Of a stretch of 64,000 bases of DNA, positions 55,341-64,000 are shown piece after piece. Origin of the DNA: Isoetes taiwanensis (lineage: Eukaryota; Streptophyta; Lycopodiopsida; Isoetales; Isoetaceae). The position numbers and the translations under genes were made by a program. The notes under the pieces are model-generated. The model had not been told where the DNA came from and made no database searches. It saw only the letters and a list, made by a program, of their open reading frames with translations. Every line of letters begins with the position of its first letter. Positions within the stretch are counted from its first letter, which is position 1. Location: assembly GCA_021234155.1 (NCBI GenBank), contig JAJEKV010000041.1, positions 11,232,689 through 11,296,688 of the forward strand, given 5' to 3'.

Positions 55341-55760
55341 GGGATTATATCCTACCTACAAAGTGTGCATGTATGGCTAAAGTTTTGCCCAACGGATGTG
55401 TGGTGAGTTGGTATAGGCCTAGTAATGCCAAAATAAATGTGCACTTGGTCGGGGGTTCAAACCCGGCCAGTGTATGTTTAGCTTTGGGAGTTGGTTACTG
55501 GGGTTATACGGCCATGATCCCCGACGTGGTAGAACTTGTGCCTATACATGTCCTCCACTTTGTCTGCCATAAGGCAGCAGGATAAGCTCCACAATAATTG
55601 TGTGAGTATACACCAGTAAAAATTGGCTTCCATGTACACTGGGGCTGGTATACTGGTTGTTGCCTAAAAATTCCCCGACTTCCTGAGGCGGGATTCTATC
55701 CTGCCTACAAAGTGTGCATGTATGGCTAAAGTTTTACCCACCTATACTGGGCCAAAGTTG
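55341..55760 (+). mobile_element. SINE array end: hybrid then type-A unit
   Basis: Type-B sequence (CTAAGGTGGGATTATATCCT) passes into type A (GTGTGCATGTATGGCTAAAG) at about 55365, then a full type-A body with a perfect B box (55454-55464). It breaks off after AAAGTTTTACCCACC (about 55743), followed by a fragment of the type-B end (GGCCCATTAATCATCATCG). Confidence 0.75.
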
Positions 55761-55789
55761 ACACACCATGGCCCATTAATCATCATCGT

Positions 55790-56194
55790 TTATATGAAGA
55801 ATAGTGCAAACTTCAGATCCGCTTCTATGAGAGGAGCCTCGAGTTCCTGCCGTTGCACATGAGAGATGATAGACATAACTTTTGAAAGTACAATGTCCAT
55901 CGCCTCTCTTGAAAGGGAAGTGTTATTCTCTGGAAGAAAGACATGAAATGGGAGACAAAAAACTTTCCTACTTTGGCATCGTAGCCCAGTGGATGAGAAA
56001 AATGACTTTGTGCACCTATCATCCTCCCTCAGCGATGAAAGGCCTACTTTCACTTTATCTACTTTGATACTTTTGGACCTTAGTCTTAAGAGGCATATCA
56101 ATAGAGCCCGCATCTTGTCAGCTCTTGCCACCAGCATCTTGCCACCTGCTGCCACATTTTGGCAGCATAGAAGAGCTATGCACACAATCCACAC
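55790..56194 (-). mobile_element. LINE reverse-transcriptase ORF fragment (region before the RT palm)
   Basis: The minus-strand open frame has SLREDDRCTKSFFSSTG, matching the W-(L/I)-x-(E/Q)-GD-x-C-TKFFF signature that precedes the RT domain in plant non-LTR elements. It is followed by FLPENNTSLSREAMDIVLSK and QELEAPLIEADLKFALFFI, equivalent to the 'LE.P....E+..AL' stretch just before KAPGPDG, where the fragment ends. Frame changes between VGKFFVSHF and RKVFCLPFHV indicate decay. It lies directly against the end of the SINE array. Confidence 0.6.
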
Positions 56195-56239
56195 ACCTTT
56201 GATTAACTATTGTCTAAAACATGTGTGCAAGTACTAGAA

Positions 56240-57005
56240 ATATGAAGACTCACATCCTTGAAGACTACAAAGTAGACACATTGTTGAAGAACCAAGGGAA
56301 GGACATTCACTGGAGATCATGCAAGCATGGCAAGGAGGAGAATATTCAAGCAAAGCATAGTAGAGTTTGAAAATCCCTCAAGAATGAAGTTTGGAAGACC
56401 CCTCAAAGATTCCTTGGTATGTGGCTAATTTGAGATCATTTTGGCATGCATTCTATTCCACACGGTTTACTACATGAGCTCACCACCTGAATCCCACCCA
56501 TGAACACCATACTTGCCTCCTAATCCATATTCTCTTGTCTCACCTTCATTTCCCCTAGCCAAAGTTGGCAAAAAGCCTTTTCTCTAGCCAAAATACACCA
56601 TTCACATACCATTCACACACCACACACTCACCATACCTCCATCATCTTCAAAAGGCAAAAAAATCCATTCAATTTGGCTTCTCCTATGATCTAAGATCAT
56701 ATTCTCTCTCCAAAAGTTAAAGTAGAGAGAGAAAGTGCACAATTTCCCCAAACAAGCATGAGGAAGTCAAATGACCAAGATGTTGCATAAGGGATCCAAG
56801 TTATGTGCACTAGTGACAAATTATCCACATCATCATCAAAAGATGCCATTCACCGCTTTTGATACATTCAAATGATCTATATAGTGGCAAGAAAAAGGGA
56901 AGCATAGACTAGAAGCATTTTATTGCGGGCTTAGACTCTTGTGAAGGCATTCGTCACATACTGCCCTGCCTCAGGAATAGCTCTCTTTGCAAAAGAGGCA
57001 TGTAC
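56240..57005. other. Non-coding spacer
   Basis: Purine-rich, then pyrimidine-rich sequence with no long open frame, no recognised repeat and no domain content. Confidence 0.4.
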
Positions 57006-57640
57006 AGAACTGAAATACAACTGAGAGGCTGCATCTCTATGGCCTCTGTCACAGGTACCATATAGCAAGCAGAGGACAACAATGGCCATGATGAAATAAC
57101 ATCACATCAGTATGTCAGAAGGCAGAAAGAACATAAGGCGCACATCATGCTTAAAGATCCTCCACAAACACAGAACAAGGTTTCTGCAAGAGGCTGCCAT
57201 CAAACCACATGGCATCTGTACACCTCCAGTTCTCCTCGACCCTCCATCAACCACGTCTCTAGCCATAATATGGAAATTGGCGCCAGTGCTCCACAACCAG
57301 TGTACTTCTCAAGCAGCCTCATTGAAACCACGAAAGATTGCTCCGTCTTTAGTACCGTCTCCAGGACACAGAAAAGGGACTCCGGAAGAAAGCGTGCCAC
57401 CATCAAACAATAGAAAAGCAAAGCCGACGAGCCTTCCACCAATCCACATGCCACATAACTATAATCAAATACATATTCCCTCTTCAATATGCACACAAAC
57501 CTCTTCACATGCGATGCAGAAAGAATGCAAAAATCAGTCATGGGCATTCCCATCTCAGGCTTCCTGCCACAAATCACCTAATAATCCCTTCCAGAACAAC
57601 AGACCAAGAACTGCCACGAATCACCTGGCAACCCTTCCAG
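57006..57640. repeat. Segmental duplication, right copy (left copy at 41024)
   Basis: Homologous to 41024-41612. It extends further and ends with a ~50 bp tandem duplication (CACCTAATAATCCCTTCCAG then CACCTGGCAACCCTTCCAG; 57577-57645). A plus-strand frame of 207 codons (57112-57735) is open only because of low stop density, and its counterpart in the left copy is shorter. Confidence 0.7.
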
Positions 57641-57957
57641 AACAACAGAACAAGGAAGCCCAGTCCCTTGTAAGAGAAAAGAAAGCTCGAAAAGCAACAA
57701 CGCAACCCGCTTTCTGCACAAAGAAAATCATCTAATAATACTCAGCTCCACCTGTCCACCTGCCTTCTGTGACCATGCACGGTGGCCACAAAATTCCCCG
57801 CCCCCGCAGACCTTTGGGGAAAAAAATGGGGCAAAATCTAGGAGAGGAGACATTTTGGGGACGTAATAGCCCTAGATTGTTTAAACGGCAATAGCAGATT
57901 GCCAAAAAGAAATGGGTTCTATGCTTTTTTCACAAACATCTACCATGTTATGTTATG

Positions 57958-57971
57958 AGGGTTTAGGGTTT
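57958..57971 (+). promoter_or_regulatory. Telo-box next to a start codon
   Basis: AGGGTTTAGGGTTT lies immediately 5' of the ATG at 57975. Telo-boxes are common near the start of plant genes for translation and growth functions; a role here is inferred. Confidence 0.4.
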
Positions 57972-57974
57972 TTC

Positions 57975-58866
57975 ATGGCGAAGGTAGCTGGCGAAAGCGA
58001 GGAGATCAGCCGATCGTTGCAGGTAATTTTATTAGTTCTTAATGCTATTCTCTTTCTTTTTCTGGGAGGGGACTCAGTTAGCCCCCAATTAAATTTCTGC
58101 CCTTCCCCAGCTTCTTCCCCGGGTGCTAGGTCTCGCATACATGCGAATCCCAGCGCTTGGCATTTAGTGTAGCTTGTACTCGTTATATTCTACCATATAT
58201 ATACAAAACTTCTGTTCTATTGCCCGAACTCTGACTGTGGGATTATTGTAGGTCTACATTCTCTGACTGTGGGATATTGCAAGATGGGTTCTCAGATACA
58301 GCAAGTTGTGATGCGAACCTAAATTTCTCTAGTTGCTTTTTGACTGCATGCTTTTCACAATATACATCAAGATTATGCCAGCAAATAATTAGATGTTTCC
58401 TGGGCTCTTCATCTGAAAGACACTCCTTATGTCTTTTGAGACTACCAAGATTGAGAATTCTGGAAGAATGGAGGTGCTAAACTGCACCTCTCAATGGTTT
58501 CCGTTTGTCTATTGCCCCATTCTACCGGAGCTGCAACTGTGTTGAACTGTCCGGTCGTGTTCTTGATCCTATAAAAGAAGGGCTAATGGAGTGTTTTAAC
58601 TACTATGAAAGCAGCTATCTAAAGCCATCTGTTCGTACTATGGCATTTGAAGATGTCTGCTAACTAATACAAACATTTGCTTTTCCAGTCTGGCTATGGA
58701 TGCTTTTTCGTTGCTGCGCTATGGATGGTTTGTTGTTTTCATCATCTTTCTATGATCCTGATGGCTTACCGTGTTCTAATATTAACAGGCATATGAATCA
58801 GTACAGAAATATGTTTGCAAAGCCGTGTCTGATGTTTGCAAAGACAATGCTCAAAGTGTAACCAGG
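57975..58866 (+). CDS. Small spliced gene, unidentified; exons 57975-58022 and 58790-58866
   Basis: Exon 1 encodes MAKVAGESEEISRSLQ and ends CAG|GTAATT. Exon 2 follows TTAACAG and encodes AYESVQKYVCKAVSDVCKDN, AQSVTR in the same phase. After exon 2 the sequence reads AGGTTGTAAGACCTTG. With a one-base change the frame would continue TLKHLQQLSSSSKYHLDVLG (58874-58935), and a later stretch near 59010-59095 reads ERRMADMQLNYQRDVLTTHF. The same TTGTAAG break is present in the duplicate at 61.4 kb, so it either predates the duplication or is a real exon end. Coiled-coil-like, hydrophilic composition; no family is recognised. Confidence 0.45.
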
Positions 58867-60592
58867 TTGTAAGACCTTGAAGCACTTGCAGCAGTTATCT
58901 AGCTCGTCCAAGTACCATCTTGATGTCCTCGGAGCACGTGAAATAACTTCAATCCCGTTCGTAATTTGTTTTCATTTGTGAAGATCCCTGTTCATCAGTC
59001 ATTCTTGAAGTGTTGGTTGAAAGAAGGATGGCTGATATGCAATTGAACTATCAGAGGGATGTTCTCACCACACACTTTTCCAAGACACCGTCGTAATAAG
59101 GTATTTGGGTTTCAAAATATTTTCTTTACTTTTCTTTTGCTACTGTGCAAAACTGGTGATTCTACTGCTAGGGGATGTTTTAAAGGACTTTTTGCAAACT
59201 CTTTTCAGTCCCAAGAATGATAGTGGCCTATTCAAACCCATCACTACTTATATGACTAGCAGGGCAAGACTCCATTATCCTTCGTATAACCTGGTTCAGA
59301 TATCAATTATCCTATAAATGAATAGCATGGGCATATCATGTAGTCTATATGGAATGAATTATTTAGCATGAGTAAGCTCTCGTGATACACGTTTTTGCAC
59401 GGCCTCCTAAGCCATTCACCACCGAATTTGACCTGTAGAGTGATTCTTGTAGCACAGGGAAAAACACTTAGGCTGATTTACAATACTCGTATTCAAATTG
59501 CAAACCATAGTGCCAATATCACAAGCCACGTGGGGGCCATGTTGCAATCTGCCAGACTTGAATTTGCCACTCCAGACTGTTTCATAAATGTATGGGTTCG
59601 GATTCCCAGTATATATAGGCAAGTATATATGGGCAGTGGTGTATATAGGCCGAAAAATTTATATAAACTGTCTTAGTACTGGAAATAGCCAGCTAATGTG
59701 GATATGGTCTATGATATCTAATGTAATGTAATCAATGTAAAATTTTGGACTATAAATAAAAGCTACTTTCTTGTCCAATAAAATTCTTTGAACCGAATTT
59801 AAATTAATCATATCGCATCTCCTTCAAATGATCAACTGGCATGCAATGAAGGTACCAAAGCTCTCTTTTATTGTATCTCTACCTAGATATCACCTTGGTA
59901 ATGCTTCACCGTCATAATAACTATTGATTAATCAACGAGAAAGGAAGATAAAGTATGACTGGAAGTTTAGGGCCAATTGTGCACACACATGATGAAACGG
60001 ATGCTCTCAATTTACATTCAGCTTATACAAATGCCCCAGTCTTAGTGTTATTCTATCAACTGTGACAATGTAAGAGATATAGTTAGAACAATGATACAAA
60101 CATACCTATATTGAAGCTAATGTGCCATGGCAAGGTCTCTCTATACCGATGGAGAAATGCCCAACGATCTCTGATCTCTGCAACCACCAGAAATGATATG
60201 ATAAATGCACGAAGCAAACAGACAATATTTTTCGTGAAATGTTGGCCAAGTGAGAAGCCGTTCATTGTAATACCACGCATCGAGAGTGGAAACACTAGCA
60301 TCTTGCCACCTTTTCTGTATTCTAGGATGCAGAGAGGCTACAAGTGGTAGACAATCAAAAGAAAGCCACAAGCGGTAGACAATCAAAAGAAAGCCACAGA
60401 AAGGGGAAGAGGTTTGCATGCAATGCAGCGGGTTAATGGCCACCAAGGGCTCCACAATTTGTCAGGCGTTTCACAAATATTTGAGAAAAGGGAGATGCAT
60501 GCAGGAAGGGCTTGACGGGATAGAAGAGAGCCTATGGTAACTGAGGCTTTATTATAGGTTAGTCAAAAGCAACACAATGCTTCAGTGACTGA
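58700..60592. repeat. Segmental duplication, copy A
   Basis: It matches 61306-64000 in the same orientation, starting near GCTTTTTCGTTGCTGCGC and continuing past AATGCTTCAGTGACT. It includes exon 2 of the small spliced gene but not exon 1. It lacks the insertions seen in copy B, and so provides the empty sites. It has its own 30 bp tandem duplication (GGTAGACAATCAAAAGAAAG; about 60350-60400). Confidence 0.8.
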
Positions 60593-61305
60593 CCAAGCAT
60601 GCACATTCCACATGATTGCACTTGGCCCAATAGGACTTGGCAAAGGAACAGGTTTGACTGAGTTCAAATTCAATAAGTTCTAGCAAAACTTAGGAATTAT
60701 GCAACAGGTGAATGTAGATGAACAGTGCATGAAAGGGAAACGAACTTATTATTTATGCTTGGGTAAAAGCATATTAGGGTGTCTAGTTTTGAAACTCTCA
60801 AGTACCTACACTATGTACCCCAGAAACTAGTGCTTTTTTTTCCCTTCTCGTCAAAGTCAATTCAAAAATACAAAATAAAAGTCTAGGACACGTTAAAAAG
60901 AATGTATTATTTCTTTAATAAAACATTTATTGAGATATTATATACATTCCACAGTATCCACCACTGCTAGCTATTTTTTAGGTCCCCTTTTTGTCACTAA
61001 ATGATAATACCTTTTAAGAGACACTTTAACATACTTTTACCTGCCTACCCAATTTGAAAACTGCAACAAGTATCAATTCTCCTAATTGTAGTTGTAAAAA
61101 GAGATCCAAAAAAGCAAATCCAAGCTGCCACTTGCTTCATTGAAAATTTGTGGTTGAGCAAGCCTGCATGGCAATGCAACAAACCTCCGACCAAGCTCTC
61201 ACCCGCCACTTTCATGTGTGGATTTGTCCCAAAGCCAGTGCTATTGTTACCAACAATGGGGACATCAGTAGCAACTGCCTTGCTCTTCCATAGGTCCAAG
61301 TACTG
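60593..61305. other. Spacer between the duplicated segments
   Basis: No coding sequence is recognised. The minus-strand frame at 61045-61299 (84 codons) has no domain features. Confidence 0.4.
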
Positions 61306-61735
61306 CGAAAGCTTTTTGTTGTTGCGCTATGGATGGCTTGTTGATTTCATCATCTTTCTATGATCTTGATGGCTTACCCGTATTCTAATATTAACAGGCA
61401 TATGAATACCAGAAATATGTTTTTGCAAAGTTGTATCTGATGTTTGCAAAGAAAATGCTCAAAGTGTAACCAGGTTGTAAGACCTTGAAGCATTTGCAAC
61501 AGATATCTAGCTCGTTCAAATAGCGTCTTGATGTCCTCCGAGCACATTAAATAACTTCCACCCCGCTCGTGATTTGTTTTCATGTCAATCATTCCTGAAG
61601 TGTTTATCTGTCTGTTGGTTGAAAGAATGATGGTTGATATGCCATTAAACTATCAGAGGGATGTTCTCTCCACACACTTTTCCAAGACACCTTCATAAAA
61701 GGATATTTGCGGTTCAAAATATTTTCTTTCTTTTT

Positions 61736-62235
61736 GAAGAAGCGCAGACTTATAGCTTCTATTCGCACGGGTGCACATCGCCTCCGCATTGAGACAGGAC
61801 GTTGGGCTCGGAAAGCACGAGAGCAAAGGCTTTGCCAGTGTTGCCACCAGGGCGCCATTGAGGATAAATGTCATGCCCTCCATATCTGCCCAGCGTTTGC
61901 CCATATCCGAGAGCGGTATGTTCGGTTACTGGTGCCTGGCCAACCGTTGCATGAGTTATTGAATACGGCATCAGTGGGTTTGTTGGGATCATACCTCCAG
62001 GAGGTTATGGATGCACGGACTCAGTTGTGTCCTCGGGGATGGTATTGAACTGTCCTATACAATTGTACAGCGTGCCAGCATACTTATTACTGCTAAGGTT
62101 TTTCCCTCGAAAACCCTTCGGGGCGGGGGTTTTTAAATCCTGTCAGTAATATGCTTGCTGCTCTCTTTTTGTTTGGGTCCCATAGGCCAATCGGTCTCCG
62201 TGGACGCTAAAAAACCTATTCTATTCTATTCTATT
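61736..62235 (+). mobile_element. 5'-truncated LINE: C-terminal end of ORF2 plus (CTATT)n tail
   Basis: The open frame to 62048 reads RLIASIRTGAHRLRIETGRW, RLCQCCHQGAIEDKCHALHI, then CPAFAHIRERYVRLL. The C-x2-C...IED..H.L..CP pattern is the zinc-knuckle at the C-terminus of plant LINE ORF2, after the reverse transcriptase. The 3' part has TCCCATAGGCCAATCGGTCT and ends in three CTATT units (about 62217-62231). Copy A (59120-59150) is the empty site; the flanks share only short T-rich sequence (CTTTT), so the target duplication is unclear. Confidence 0.8.
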
Positions 62236-62972
62236 CTTTTGCGACTATGCAAACTGGTGCTTCTATTCCTAGGGGATGTTCTAAAGGACTTTTTGCAAAC
62301 TCTTTTTAGTCCTAAGAACGATAGTGGCCTATTCAAACCCCCACTACTTATATGACTAGCAGGCAAGGCTCCATTATCCTCCTTATGATCTGGTTGAGAT
62401 ATCAATGATCAAAGGCCCTCTATGAATGAATCGCATGGGAATATCATGTAGTCTATATGGAATGAACTATTTAGCATGAATGAGCTCTAGTGCTACACGT
62501 ATTTTACGACCTCCTAAGCCATTCACCATCGAAACTTCCGAATTTGGTCTGTACAGTGTTTTTGTAGCACATGAAAAAACACTCTGAGCTGATTTATAGT
62601 ACTCGTATTCAAATTCCAAACCATAGTGCCAAGTTTGAGAAAATGTCACAAGCCACGTGGAGGCCTAGTCCCTTCCATGCATTTGCACATAGATGTATCA
62701 ATTTCAAACGTGGGATACACCTATTATTAAGTTTTTTATGTGAGTTTTTTGAGGTATTGTACATTGAAAATGGATCGAGTTATGATAAACATCCCCCTAC
62801 CCCCCGCCCTCCAAAGAAGCTAAATCGATGCCATGCTCCAATCTGACAGACTTGAATTTGCCACTCCAGACTGTTTTCATAAATCTATGGGTTCACTACT
62901 ATTGCTCCAGAGAGATTTCGGATTCCCAGTATATATAGGCGGTGTACATAGACCAAAAAATTTGTATAAATT

Positions 62973-63173
62973 TTTTTTTTTTTTGAAGAACTGTGTCATC
63001 AATATATTAAAAGAATGGTAATGTTACAAAGCAAGTGAGGAGGAATGAGAACTGCCCCAAAGAGACAGCGATACATCGACACTCCACAACAAACTCACAA
63101 AAAAACTGCAACTCTACTGCTGTACAAACCGACCATCACCATCTTGGCAAACTTCCGCTCTACTAATCCTGGG
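62973..63173 (-). mobile_element. 5'-truncated LINE/retroposon with 17 bp target duplication
   Basis: AAAAATTTGTATAAATT occurs at 62956-62972 and again at 63174-63190; copy A has a single related site at about 59655. The insert begins with a T run (poly-A tail on the minus strand) followed by GAAGAACTGTGTCATCAATA, TATTAAAAGAATGG, a phrase familiar from the 3' UTR of plant LINEs. The 201 bp insert has no coding capacity. Confidence 0.8.
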
Positions 63174-64000
63174 AAAAATTTGTATAAATTGTCTTAGTAC
63201 CGAAAATCTTTTGTAGCCAGCTAATGTGAATATGGTCAACACATTCTATGATATGTAATGTAATGTAATCAATGTAAAATTCTGAACTATAAATGAAAGC
63301 TACTTTCTTGTCCAATAAAATCCTTTGAACCAAAATTAAAATATATCATATTACATCTCCTTTAAACGATCAACTGGCATGCAATAAAGATACCAAAAAC
63401 TCTCTTTTATTGTATCCCTGCCTAGATATCATTTTCATAATGCTTCACCGTCATAATAACTATTGATTAATCAACGGAAAAGGTGATAAAGTATGACTGA
63501 AAGTTTAAGGCCAATTGTGCACACACATGATGAACCGGATGTTCTCAATTACATTCAGCAAATGCCCCAGTATTATTCTATCAACTGTGTCCATGTAAAA
63601 GATATAGTTAGAACAATGATACAAATGTACGCAGATTGAAGCTAATGTGCCATGGCAAGGCCTCTCTACACTGATCGAGAAATGCCCAACGATCTCTGCA
63701 ACCACCAAAAATGATATAGTAAATGCATGAAGCAAACAAACGATATTTTTCGCGAAATGTTAGCCAAGTGAGAAGTCGTTCATTGTAATACCACACGTCA
63801 AGAGTGGAAACACAGCATTTTGCCATCTCTTCTGTATTCTAGGATGCAAAGAGGCTACAAGCGATACAATTTGCCAGGCATTAACTAATACTTGAGAAAA
63901 AAGAGATGCATACAGGAACGGCTTGACGAAGTAGACGAAAGCCTATGGTAACTGAGATTTTACTGTAGGTTTGTCAAAAGCAATGCAATGCTTCAATGAC

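Larger units (their letters stand above)
61306..64000. repeat. Segmental duplication, copy B, with three insertions
   Basis: It is collinear with 58700-60592 but carries a LINE fragment (61736-62235), a ~160 bp insertion of unknown origin (about 62667-62828, ending in a C-rich CCCCCTACCCCCCGCCC run) and a second 5'-truncated LINE (62973-63173). It also lacks the GGTAGACAATC tandem repeat. It continues beyond the window. Confidence 0.8.

Noticed and set aside
51332-55585. Repeated 66-105 codon frames containing LPNGCVVSWYRPSNAK in almost every array unit, on both strands
   Set aside because: They follow the ~347 bp unit, which is not a multiple of three, overlap the Pol III box region and track the repeat exactly; they are translations of a SINE-like repeat.
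60083-60455. Minus-strand frame conserved in the duplicate at 63608-63826 (WYYNERLLTW)
   Set aside because: Most differences between the copies change the residue, and the frames start and stop differently; conservation is explained by recent duplication.
1-64000. CRISPR arrays, rRNA genes or prokaryotic operons
   Set aside because: No regularly spaced short repeats with unique spacers, no rRNA-like sequence and no ribosome-binding-site-led gene runs were seen; the window is eukaryotic in character.

Overview
This looks like nuclear DNA of a land plant with a large, repeat-rich, gene-poor genome, plausibly a seed-free plant such as a fern; the clade is an inference. The evidence is spliced exons with GT/AG borders, a mevalonate kinase exon, a plant-type GT90 (rumi/CAP10) glycosyltransferase, an FCP1/NIF-type HAD domain with the DLNGV signature, an extended PHD finger, and many nested LINE, SINE and MITE copies. 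There are no operons and no bacterial features. Almost every protein-coding locus is fragmented.

Layout: 1-2147 is the 3' half of a beta-class DNA-methyltransferase-like gene, interrupted by a ~543 bp inverted-repeat element. 2.15-9.45 kb is repeats and no recognisable gene. 9.46-11.54 kb (minus) is a GT90 pseudogene. 15.7-20.0 kb (minus) holds coding-like segments ending in a HAD/NIF domain. 22.7-24.2 kb (minus) has two gene starts with related promoters. 24.5-27.4 kb (plus) is a broken DUF7869-like gene. 27.6-29.8 kb is tandem repeats. 30.06-32.86 kb (plus) is a second methyltransferase-like copy that also keeps its 5' half, including a possible ParB-like domain. 33-44 kb is mostly non-coding, with a short zinc-ribbon exon, two hairpins, direct repeats and a LINE tail. 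46.4 kb is an orphan mevalonate kinase exon (minus), and 47.3-49.6 kb is an ePHD gene (minus). 49.7-55.8 kb is a tandem and inverted array of ~347 bp units carrying Pol III-like A and B boxes. 55.8-64 kb has LINE fragments, a small spliced gene and a ~2 kb segmental duplication whose second copy carries extra insertions.

A window-wide oddity affects how all of this should be read. Where repeated sequences can be compared, many differences sit at CAG/CTG trinucleotides, often as small indels, and they occur in blocks. CAG/CTG is the CHG context methylated in plants, so I suspect uncorrected long-read base-calling errors in those blocks. Frameshifts in the affected genes (both methyltransferase-like copies 5' of about 32.2 kb, HAD/NIF, DUF7869-like, ePHD) may therefore be artefacts. 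The GT90 locus lies in a CAG/CTG-rich block and is more likely a true pseudogene. I see no gene cluster that works as a pathway; the most unusual candidate is the duplicated ParB-like plus methyltransferase-like gene.
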